Source of the DNA: Antedon bifida
Lineage: Eukaryota; Echinodermata; Crinoidea; Comatulida; Antedonidae
Assembly: GCA_963402885.1 (NCBI GenBank)
Contig: OY727097.1
Location: forward strand, 20,770,001-20,834,000
Direction of reading: 5' to 3'
Length of the DNA: 64,000 bases
Shown: one piece after another, positions 50,301-59,049 of the stretch
Numbering within the stretch: the stretch's first letter is position 1
How the letters are laid out: each line of letters opens with the position of its first letter
Program-made: the position numbers and the translations under genes
The notes under the pieces: generated by a model
The model's input: the letters and a program-made list of their open reading frames with translations, nothing else
Told to the model about the DNA's origin: nothing
The model's database searches: none

Positions 50301-51714
50301 TGTGAATGTTTGTTACAACATAAGACTATACCATTATGTCAGCATTATGTCAGCTGTATGTCATGTGACAATCAGTGGAGGATCCAAGATCTTAAAATTA
50401 ACCTAATGTTCTATCTTTTGCATTTTATTTGTAAATTGAATGTGACCATGCTGTTCTGTTGAATTGAAATACAGGTATCAATCCATATAATTTCTACTTC
50501 AAAAAATATCTACTAACCAAGAATGTGTTTACATTAAGACTCTCTACACAGCAAGACAGCACTTGCAGATGCTAAAAACAGTGTTGTTCTAGTGAGGAGA
50601 GTTAGGTATGGGCCTACAGTAATACTGCTACTTTAATTTAAACCTAACATTATATTAATTATGATGGTACTACTCACATCACACTGGTATACACATTATA
50701 AGTACTAACCATTGTAGTGTTAAAACTGTTTGAAATTTAGTTGATTTAGAAGATGAAATTGAATTCAGGGAAGATGATGGTATATCACCCATTGCACCAC
50801 CGGTGGTGGCCTCGAATCCTGTGGTAGTAGTATTCCACATTGCAGTAGACGTATTCCACATCTCAGTGTTTCCCATTCTAGTAGTTGTATCTCCCATTCC
50901 AGCTGTGTCCAACATGCCAATCATACCTGTTCCCATTCCAAATGCAGAATTCCACATTCCAGTAGTACAGTTCCAAGAATCTGCCTTAGTGGTTTTCATT
51001 CCACTACCAGTTTCCCACATTTCGACGGCAGTGTTCTCAGGTTCTGGTGTAAATTCTCCAATTGTAAAGGGTTCTCCTTTTCCAGCTGTTGCGGCTCTTG
51101 TATCATTGTCTGTGGTTCTCATTGTACTTGGAGATATGACTTCTTTTATTCCGTTTCTTTCTTCTTTCATTTTAGTGGAAGTCTTCATTGTAGCTGAATT
51201 ATTAGCATTTTCAGCAACAGGATGACAAATTTGAGAAACAGTTGTTCCTACATCTGTGGAGAAAGACATGATACATGTACTGTACAGTATGTGGATGTCC
51301 ATTAAAAACATTAACCCAGTAAAGTAGTGTTATCCATTGAGATTATATTATTATACTGTGGTGTACTTTGTGAGTCAAACTGAAAAGGTTTAACACATTA
51401 TATAGTAGTTTCAGATGTTGGTCATTCCCCATCCCAAAAAGGAAAACTGTTTATTACATTCTGCTTCTGCCCTTGTTCACATAATATGTTGTGCATGGCC
51501 CAACTTACCTACCTGTGTGCATTTGTACTTGTGGTATGCCAACATAAGGATAATGTTGTGAAACAGCAATAGGCTTGCCTAGAAAAATATCACTCTCTTT
51601 AACCTGTGGTACAATTTGTTGAATATGGCCTTGTTGTGACTGATTCTGAGAAGGGAAAACTGGATACATTTGGGGCTGTTGTCCATATCCATAATTGACT
51701 TGATTTGGCCACAT
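35331..51714 (-). CDS. RFX: RFX-family transcription factor, full-length gene
   Basis: Fifteen exons join in phase: 51513-51714, 50710-51253, 50132-50255, 48954-49211, 48691-48810, 48033-48110, 46086-46249, 45842-45942, 44006-44064, 40507-40654, 38171-38265, 37942-38047, 36597-36719, 35875-36455, 35566-35694, giving 944 codons; a short last exon ends between 35443 and 35331 but its acceptor is unclear. Residues 1-67 are Q/P/Y-rich, 68-246 are T/M/W/G-rich. DNA-binding winged helix at ~247-318: [41 protein letters not shown]. Dimerization region ~417-700: [71 protein letters not shown] factors bind X-box DNA as dimers in the nucleus. [10 protein letters not shown] and FC/IRQ recall RFX4/6; length and central domain position recall RFX1-3, so the paralogue is open. 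Intron after 38171 uses a GC donor. Start ATG 51714 is the first in the exon; an upstream exon is possible. Confidence 0.9.
37450..37930 (-). mobile_element. LINE 3' end in an RFX intron
   Basis: Minus strand reads [20 protein letters not shown], then [10 protein letters not shown] and a stop, the typical last residues of CR1/Jockey-like ORF2, followed by a 3' UTR ending in an ATTATT-rich tail at about 37450-37500. It starts within 20 bp of the donor of exon 37942-38047, so an exon call that reads straight on from the RFX exon would wrongly fuse the two. Confidence 0.75.
38600..38720 (-). repeat. Dispersed repeat, partner at 60730-60815
   Basis: On the minus strand AAAAGCATCATTTAATGAAG ... 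ACAATAA ... GTAAGAAATATTTCTT matches the plus strand at 60733-60815 in the same order. It adjoins the ORF1 fragment at 38890. Class unknown. Confidence 0.55.
38890..39440 (+). mobile_element. LINE ORF1 coiled-coil fragment
   Basis: Reads [15 protein letters not shown], then [19 protein letters not shown], then [20 protein letters not shown] followed by [18 protein letters not shown], the heptad-rich coiled coil and the conserved QYSRRN..I.G(I/V)(P/E)E box of LINE ORF1 proteins. Several frame breaks. Opposite strand to the RFX gene, between its exons 38171-38265 and 40507-40654. Confidence 0.7.
41050..42150. other. RFX intron, nothing recognised
   Basis: No exon of the RFX gene is missing here because the phases join across it. 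Frames at 41196-41498, 41511-41696 and 41715-42005 have no recognisable motif. An AT-rich stretch with T-rich runs occupies 40940-41070. Confidence 0.4.
42160..42549. mobile_element. MITE with TAGTCAGGTGGCTTA ends
   Basis: TAGTCAGGTGGCTTA at 42160 is exactly inverted at 42535-42549 (TAAGCCACCTGACTA), enclosing 390 bp without a coding frame. The outermost TA may belong to a TA duplication, as in Tc1/mariner elements. In an intron of the RFX gene. Confidence 0.7.
42570..43330 (-). mobile_element. Old LINE reverse transcriptase remnant
   Basis: On the minus strand, across several frame breaks, short blocks are recognisable in order: an [13 protein letters not shown]-like block, then [16 protein letters not shown] and [10 protein letters not shown], the usual order of RT motifs before the catalytic palm in CR1-like LINEs. 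Too decayed for a clade. Inside an RFX intron. Confidence 0.55.
43340..45830. other. RFX introns, nothing recognised apart from exon 44006-44064
   Basis: AT-rich sequence on either side of the 59-bp exon. No repeats with readable ends and no RNA gene were recognised. The frame at 45408-45602 has no motif. Confidence 0.4.
46793..47705. repeat. Pair of ~55-bp direct repeats in an RFX intron
   Basis: CGCCGGCTTTTGAAATTGTC...TCTGAAAATAATAA at 46793-46850 returns with few changes at 47648-47705. B-box-like words (GGTTCAAGTCCTGC at 46676, GGTTTAAATCCTGC at 47079) occur nearby, so these may be pieces of SINE-like copies, but no A box at the right distance was found. Confidence 0.4.
48258..48520. repeat. 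Imperfect (GTTATTACAGTTGTTTCA)n minisatellite
   Basis: About 260 bp of variants of GTTATTACAGTT and GTTTCAGTTATTAC, followed by a short (TA)n at 48521-48540. The reading frame across it is a shadow of the repeat. In the RFX intron between exons 48691-48810 and 48033-48110. Confidence 0.85.
49310..50006. mobile_element. Long-TIR non-autonomous DNA element in an RFX intron
   Basis: GGAGTGGAATGTTAGAGGC at 49310 begins an arm of about 88 bp that is inverted at 49920-50006; the arm also contains GATATCCTAATTAATC and CTAAGCCCTGTTGACACTTA. Total 697 bp. Inside at 49466-49560 lies a piece of the hairpin/CTAG repeat seen at 1937-2021. No transposase. It lies between the two exons that encode the RFX DNA-binding domain. 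Confidence 0.8.
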
Positions 51715-52084
51715 TGTATCCTCCAATGAAAAAGTACACTATTGAAAGAAAATAGAAAAATGTTTATAAATACAAGAAACTAATACAAAATCTTAGCAAC
51801 CATGTAGAGAATTTTTGGTTTGGGTTTTCTCTGCTAGGCCTAGGGTGTAAATTATGACAGTTGGTGGCTTCAGGTTTGCTTCAATAGAGTCTAAATTTGC
51901 AATATTTCACTTGGCTCAACAGAACTCATTTATTGAATTGATTTCCTAACACTAGGATACAATAGTTTTTTCATAAAATAAATATTATTATTATTATTTA
52001 GGTTGATAACTAAGCCTGTGTGGAAAATTGAATGTTCTTTATGAAAAACCTACAGAAAAAAATGAAGCGCTGTGCCATATATTT

Positions 52085-55000
52085 AATATTTTTTTCTAGT
52101 TATCTAAATGGCAGCAAACAAAAAGTTACTATTGAGGGTTGCTGAATGTCTTGATGTGCTGTCTGGAGACCCTCAGGGTTCTATTTCGGGTCTACTATTG
52201 AGGGTTGTTCATCTGAATGTCTTGATGTATTGTCTGGAGACCCTCAGGGTTCTATTTCGGGTCTACTATTGAGGGTTGTTCATCTGAATGTCTTGATGTG
52301 CTGTCTGGAGTCCCTCAGGTTTCTATTTTGGGTCTACTATTGAGGGTTGTTCATCTGAATGTCTTGATGTGTTGTCTGGAGACCCTCAGGGTTCTATTTC
52401 GGGTCTACTATTGAGGGTTGTTGATCTGAATGTCTTGATGTATTGTCTGGAGACCCTCAGGGTTCTATTTCGGGTCTACTATTGAGGGTTGCTGAATGTC
52501 TTGGTGTGCTGTCTGGAGACCCTCAGGGTTCTATTTCGGGTCTACTATTGAGGGTTGTTCATCTGAATGTCTTGATGTATTGTCTGGAGACCCTCAGGGT
52601 TCTATTTCGGGTCTACTATTGAGGGTTGTTCATCTGAATGTCTTGATGTGTTGTCTGGAGTCCCTCAGGTTTCTATTTTGGGTCTACTATTGAGGGTTGT
52701 TGATCTGAATGTCTTGATGTATTGTCTGGAGACCCTCAGGGTTTTATTTCGAGTCTACTATTGAGGGTTGTTCATCTGAATGTCTTGATGTGCTGTCTGG
52801 AGTCCCTCAGGTTTCTATTTTGGGTCTACTATTGAGGGTTGTTCATCTGAATGTCTTGATGTGTTGTCTGGAGACCCTCAGGGTTCTATTTCGGGTCTAC
52901 TATTGTGGGTTGTTCATCTGAATGGCTTGGTGTGTTGTCTGGAGACCCTCAGGGTTCTATTTCGGGTCTACTATTGAGGGTTGCTGAATGTCTTGATGTA
53001 TTGTCTGGAGACCCTCAGGGTTCTATTTCGGGTCTACTATTGAGGGTTGTTCATCTGAATGTCTTGATGTGCTGTCTGGAGTCCCTCAGGTTTCTATTTT
53101 GGGTCTACTATTGAGGGTTGTTCATCTGAATGTCTTGATGTGCTGTCTGGAGTCCCTCAGGTTTCTATTTTGGGTCTACTATTGAGGGTTGTTCATCTGA
53201 ATGTCTTGATGTGTTGTCTGGAGACTGTCAGGGTTCTATTTCGGGTCTATTGAGGGTTGTTCATCTGAATGGCTTGGTGTGTTGTCTGGAGACCCTCAGG
53301 GTTCTATTTCAGGTCTACTATTGAGGGCTGCTGAATGTCTTGATGTGTTGTCTGGAGACCCTCAGGGTTCTATTCGGGTCTACTATTGTGGGTTGTTCAT
53401 CTGAATGTCTTGATGTGTTGTCTGGAGACCGTCAGGGTTCTATTTCGGGTCTACTATTGTGGGTTGTTCATCTGAATGGCTTGGTTTGTTGCCTGGAGAC
53501 CCTCAGGGTTCTATTTCAGGTCTACTATTGAGGGCTGCTGAATGTCTTGATGTGTTGTCTGGAGTCCCTCAGGGTTCTATTTCGGGTCTATTGAGGGTTG
53601 TTCATCTGAATGGCTTGGTGTGTTGTCTGGAGACCCTCAGGGTTCTATTTCAGGTCTACTATTGAGGGCTGCTGAATGTCTTGATGTGTTGTCTGGAGAC
53701 CCTCAGGGTTCTATTTCTGGTCTACTATTGAGGGTTGTTCATCTGAATGTCTTGATGTGTTGTCTGGAGACCGTCAGGGTTCTATTTCGGGTCTACTATT
53801 GTGGGTTGTTCATCTGAATGGCTTGGTTTGTTGCCTGGAGACCCTCAGGGTTCTATTTCAGGTCTACTATTGAGGGCTGCTGAATGTCTTGATGTGTTGT
53901 CTGGAGTCCCTCAGGGTTCTATTTCTGGTCTACTATTGAGGATTGTTCATCTGAATGTATTGATGTGTTGTTTGGAGACCCTCAGGGTTCTATTTCGGGT
54001 CTACTATTGTGGGTTGTTCATCTGAATGGCTTAGTGTGTTGTCTGGAGTCCCTCAGGGTTCTATTTCTGGTCTACTATTGTGGGTTGTTCATCTGAATGT
54101 CTTGGTGTATTGTCTGGAGACCCTCAGGGTTCTATTTCAGGTCTACTATTGTGGGTTGTTCATCTGAATGGCTTGGTGTGTTGTCTGGAGACCCTCAGGG
54201 TTCTATTTCAGGTCTACTATTGAGGGCTGCTGAATGTCTTGATGTGTTGTCTGGAGACCCTCAGGGTTCTATTCGGGTCTACTATTGAGGGTTGTTCATC
54301 TGAATGTCTTGATGTGTTGTCTGGAGACCGTCAGGGTTCTATTTCGGGTCTACTATTGAGGATTGTTCATCTGAATGTATTGATGTGTTGTTTGGAGACC
54401 CTCAGGGTTCTATTTCGGGTCTACTATTGTGGGTTGTTCATCTGAATGGCTTGGTTTGTTGCCTGGAGACCCTCAGGGTTCTATTTCAGGTCTACTATTG
54501 AGGGCTGCTGAATGTCTTGATGTGTTGTCTGGAGTCCCTCAGGGTTCTATTTCTGGTCTACTATTGAGGATTGTTCATCTGAATGTATTGATGTGTTGTT
54601 TGGAGACCCTCAGGGTTCTATTTCGGGTCTACTATTGTGGGTTGTTCATCTGAATGGCTTAGTGTGTTGTCTGGAGTCCCTCAGGGTTCTATTTCTGGTC
54701 TACTATTGTGGGTTGTTCATCTGAATGTCTTGGTGTATTGTCTGGAGACCCTCAGGGTTCTATTTCGGGTCTACTATTGAGGGTTGTTCATCTGAATGGC
54801 TTGGTGTGTTGTCTGGAGTCCCTCAGGTTTCTATTTTGGGTCTACTATTGAGGGTTGTTGATCTGAATGGCTTGATGTATTGTCTGGAGACCCTCAGGGT
54901 TCTATCTCAGGTCTACTATTGTGGGTTGTTCATCTGAATGGCTTGGTGTGTTGTCTGGAGTCCCTCAGTGTTCTATTTCTGGTCTATTATTGAGGGTTGT

Positions 55001-55330
55001 TCATCTGAATGGCTTGATGTATTGTCTGGAGTCCCTCAGGTTCTATTTCTGGTCTATTATTGAGGGTTGCTCATCTGAATGGCTTGGTGTGTTGTCTGGA
55101 GTCCCTCAGGGTTCGATTTCTGGTCTATTATTGAGGGTTGTTCATCTGAATGTCTTGGTGTATTGTCTGGAGACCCTCACGGTTCTATTTTTGGTCCCCT
55201 TTTCATTAATTTATTAAAAATTATTTTATTTTACTGTTTGCTGATGACATTAGATCTGGTACCTTGATCACTCGGTTATGTCTATCAATGTCTCCCAAAG
55301 TCTATCCTGTATTCTTAACCAAACTTTAGT
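52085..55330 (+). mobile_element. LINE reverse transcriptase fragment interrupted by its own amplified segment
   Basis: The left flank reads SYLNGSKQKVTIEGC (52097-52141), the right flank PHGSIFGPL then after a frame change LFADDIRSGT (near 55235-55260). In CR1/Jockey-like LINEs these blocks are joined by S.W..V.SGVPQGSVLGPLLF; that linking segment is here present about 43 times in tandem (see 52126-55190). Thus a single RT copy has expanded internally. ADD of the catalytic box is kept. Upstream of the RFX gene start (51714). Confidence 0.85.
52126..55190. repeat. 71-bp minisatellite, about 43 copies, derived from the RT 'VPQGS' region
   Basis: The unit begins ACTATTGAGGGTTGTTCATC, passes through TCTGGAGACCCTCAGGGTTC and ends ATTTCGGGTCT. 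A 66-bp variant lacks TTCAT. Each unit encodes SECLDVLSGDPQGSISGLL in one frame, but 71 is not a multiple of three, so the frame changes from unit to unit and no long protein results. Single-base variants (GACCC/GTCCC, TTGAGG/TTGTGG, TCTTGATG/GCTTGGTG) recur in blocks, showing higher-order duplications, for example 53770-54000 against 54400-54640. Apparent proteins in this stretch are shadows. Confidence 0.95.
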
Positions 55331-55400
55331 AGTACTGTAGTTAGAATATTACTTCAAATTCGATTTATAAAAGAAGTAGTCAAACTTTGCAGTTCGACCT
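55310..55400 (+). repeat. Dispersed repeat, also at 25870-25940 and 38450-38560
   Basis: TTAACCAAACTTTAGTAGTA ... TTCAAATTCGATTTATAAAA ... AGTAGTCAAACTTTG recurs with changes at 25873 and 38452 in the same orientation. Class unknown. Confidence 0.55.
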
Positions 55401-55929
55401 ACTGCCAAGCCAAGCTTCATGCATCAACAGGACAATATTATATCAGAGGAGCAGACGAAATTTTGTGTATTAATATCACTTTCCACTCATGATTTTGTTA
55501 TAACAAGTTATGGTGGTACGGTAGCTTTCATATTTTCTAGGCCTCCAACAATGTCAAAACAATGTATTATCGGCACGAACCACTCAATTCATAGCCTGAC
55601 CAGAAAGAGCTAGGCCTCCAAGACATTCCATTACATGATGAATTTCCGCATCTCCCGTTGTTGCTATATAGTATAACATGACGTAATTTAAGTCAGACTT
55701 GCCACGAAGAAAAAAATGTAATATGGTTGTAAATAAACAACAAAATTTGCATTATCATAACAAATACCAATGGATATTGAATTAAGCTTATAATGTAAAA
55801 ACAAATATTTCATTCTTGAATATCTGGCAAATATGATAACACAATAAATTTGTTGCATTTAAAAAAAACCTTGTTCATTTATTTATTTGGCGATCTCGCC
55901 TGCCCTTCGAAGACTAGTATAATACTGGT

Positions 55930-56100
55930 AAGACTGGTATAATAACGACTCTGCTCGAATATAGTTTTTTCCCATGGCCAGTGAAACATTGGAATGAATT
56001 ATCACACAACATATTGGACTTTGTTAAAATTTCTCAATTTAAAAATGGACTTAAAAAACACTTCGGCATAATGGACAATGAAATCATCACAATCAACCCA
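55930..56100 (+). mobile_element. LINE ORF2 C-terminal fragment
   Basis: Reads FPWPVKHWNELSHNILDFV then QFKNGLKKHF, the final block (W..L...I.....V..FK..LK.H) of CR1/Jockey-like ORF2. May be the distal end of the LINE at 52085-55330, with other sequence in between. Preceded by TTATTTGGCGATCTCGCCTG and a short GACTGGTATAATA repeat. Confidence 0.65.
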
Positions 56101-56637
56101 GTCATATCAACAACTAAAGGTCAGGTCATAAACTCTAGTGTGTATTGGAGTAAAATGATTCAGATCCAGATCCAGGTTATCGAGCCGTTCGAGGGTTTCG
56201 TAGTAAACAACAGCTATACGCGCTAGCCTAGACGATAATGATATTTTTTAAACCACATTATTCACATTTTTGGTTGAGTGAAATAAATATTTACTCAAAA
56301 GAATATTTTCATAATTAATTTATTTTCAGAATAATGATCTAAAAAAAGTGTTTACCAATGTAGAAAAACACAGCGCCAATGACATTAAAACATTATTGCA
56401 TGCATAGTAACGTGCACGCTGTTTAATCGTGGTAATGAAAATTGAGTCCGCTTTCGGTATCCCTACTACTCCTACTAGGATACTACTACTAAGCCTAGTT
56501 ATAGTAGTAGGCCCTAGCTAACTAGGCCACTCTGCTGGGCCTCCAGGCTAGCCTAGTAGGAAGCTATAGGCTAGTTCGGCTAGACTATAGCCTAGGTAGT
56601 ATAAGTAGGCCTAGGAAAGAAGGAAGGGCCTACCTAT

Positions 56638-57102
56638 GGTGAACAGACGATCGGGGCCAAAGACGATCGGGGCCACGGATGATCATCATAGACGATCGGG
56701 CCCATTTTTTTATGTGCCCGATCGGCTTATACATTTGGCCCGATCATCTTGGGCGTTGGGTCCGAATGTCCACAAAGTTGGGCCCGATAGTCTTAACATT
56801 GGGCCTGACTGATAACCAAGTGTATCGTTTGTTAATCCGTTCTATTATAGTTTATAATTGAGTTCTCGGAAAAACAAATAAATGAGTATCGAAATGCACA
56901 ATTGAATAATTGATCTGGAATCATAAAATTAAGAAATTAGAGTCCCTTTTAAACAATGAATTTAACTGTCATGGCAGAGAAAGTATCATTATTATTATGG
57001 TAGGCTCCTATAGGCCTATGCATTTTTTGTATTAACGACAATAATAATAATGACCCCTTAATAAAAAAGCCTGATCGTCTTTGGCCCCGATTGTCTGTCA
57101 AT
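56638..57102. mobile_element. Array-ended MITE family B, complete with 9-bp duplication
   Basis: Left end GGTGAACAGACGATCGGGGC, right end ...GGCCCCGATTGTCTGTCAAT, with several copies of a 15-16-bp GACGATCGGGGCCAA unit inside each end. CCTACCTAT flanks both sides (56629-56637 and 57103-57111). Length 465 bp. The ends share GGT...GACGAT(T/C)(C/G)GG with family A, and the duplication length is the same. It landed in a TAGGCCTA-rich region. The frame 56679-56861 is non-coding array. Confidence 0.88.
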
Positions 57103-57111
57103 CCTACCTAT

Positions 57112-57560
57112 TATGCTACCTACTACTAACTACTAGATAGTAGGAGGCTAGCTAGAGAGAGACCTAATTTTTTTAGTGCCTAGGCTAGGCTATAAGTATA
57201 TGACGGGTTTCGCCTAGGCCTAAAGTAAGGCCTTATTATTAGCTACTAACAAGGCCTAGCCTCTAGAGTAGTAGAGGGCCTAACTAACTAGCCTGGCTCT
57301 AGGCTTATTATGGCCTAGGGCTAGGCCTAGGCCTACCTCTAGCATGCTCTAGCTAGTAGTAAGTAGGCCTAGCCTAGCTAGGCGGAAGGCCTAGCTAGGG
57401 GCCTACCACTAGGCCTACCTAGCTATATTTTAGGGTAAAGTTGCATGATTAAATAAGTAACTTGCCAATGAAAAGAACGATTTTAATTCGAAAACCCTAA
57501 AAATAAAATGTTGTTGGCTAGGCCTACTACTAGGCCTACTAGGCTTCTTGTTTTCAGACA
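57112..57560. repeat. TAGGCCTA/CTAG-rich low-complexity region
   Basis: Dense TAGGCCTA, CTAGCTAG, GCCTAGC words without fixed period; continues on the left of the MITE at 56455-56637, so it was one block before the insertion. No coding frame. Confidence 0.8.
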
Positions 57561-59049
57561 GAGTCGGCCAGGATCGATCGAGGTGAGGCTTTGAAATAGA
57601 AAGCAAAGATTCTTATAGCGCGTGGTGCCACTCTTACCTACGCGATCACTTATATAGAAAGTTCATGGCGCCCTCTATTTTTCTTAACTCTGAAAACTTT
57701 TTTGAGCACGTGTTGTGCTACAACTTAATTGTATAATGTTTCACCACTCTTTCAAATTACATTACAATGAAGAACACGAATTTGAAATTAATAATAATAA
57801 TGTCCGTGGCGTGGTCAATTCTGGAAACGTTAGTGAATTTTGTTAAAGGACACCCTTAGATGGTCGGCCGGAAATGGTACGTAAAATTCATGATAAATGG
57901 TTCACTGGAAATGAAACAAGAAAGTAACCATTTAAAACTTTGTTTCGGCCAGTACAGTACACGCGACTAACCAAGATAACATTTTTTGCGTTCAATGCGA
58001 ACGTCGGGGGAAGTCCCTTGATGAAGGTACTTCCGATACGGTAAGTATTTTTTGCGACATCGTTTTCATATTGATTATTTAATTTATTTAATTTAAATGA
58101 GCAGTTTTTCCATTTCTCATTTGATAGACATGTGCGAACTGACATTTATCATAAGATCTATTATAAGAACTTTTATATTTGGATATCAAAGAGGTAGTGG
58201 ACATGTCGTGATGGGTTCGCTGTAGATTAATGGGGTTCGTTGTAAAAAGAGGGTTCGCCCGAACCATGAAAAAACGCCTGGCTTATGGGTTTCACCGGGA
58301 GGGTTATAGAAAGTTACAAATGCAAATTTCACATATTGTACACGTAGATAATTAGTGCCAGTTTTAGATAGAAAAATTGTTTTTTTATGTATCCCAAATA
58401 TGATTATACAGTTTAATTTTATACGAAAACACCCCAATTCTAAAAATGTTTATGGAACACGGATATTTTTTTCGTCTTTAAATGGTTAAAAAATGTGAAA
58501 AATAAGTCGATTTTATATTTTTGCCATGGTCATCATCTGGACTGTCAGAGTTATCTAGCTGAGTATCATTATTATTATGAAACCAGCCATCTAATGTGAT
58601 AAACGCTTGGCTTGTTGTGCCAAATCTTTTTGTTTGCGTTTTCTTCCTCTCTCCTTATACTAGAGGAGAATCGATGTCGAAAAATCTGATATGCGCCCTC
58701 GGTAGTATGTGAAACGATCTATTTTTAGAAGTTTAACTATCGTTATGTATGTCACCTCTCACACGATGCTCTTTGGGGCCAGCAATGACACTATCTAATA
58801 GCCTACTTGCACATCGTGGGAAATTTCTATGTTTGTCGTTCGTGTACTACTAGTGTACTACTCAGTCTGTGTATACTAACATACACACAAATATGTCACA
58901 CGATTAATTGATTTTTAAAAATATATTGATTGATTTTGTCACTCGGAATGTTTAATTATTAGGCCTAAAATATGAAAGATAGTAGTATCTATCTTGCTAA
59001 CGCAAATACAATAGCCGGTATCACAATCCGATCAAAGATCCCTCTTATA
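57561..59049. other. Intergenic, short repeat pieces only
   Basis: A piece of repeat R1 lies at about 57850-57910. GGGTTCGC words repeat at 58210-58260. Frames at 57888-58145 and 58186-58437 (minus) have no recognisable motif. Confidence 0.4.

Noticed and set aside
51790-51805. AGCAACC half X-box upstream of the RFX start
   Set aside because: Only one half-site is present and no matching partner lies within three bases, so autoregulation cannot be argued from it.
52496-55267. Many 60-100-codon plus-strand frames with SGDPQGSISGLL-like words
   Set aside because: All are the 71-bp satellite read in rotating frames; no start, splice or conservation supports a protein.
57888-58437. Two minus-strand frames of about 85 codons
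   Set aside because: No motif, no splice partners in phase, and one overlaps a piece of repeat R1.
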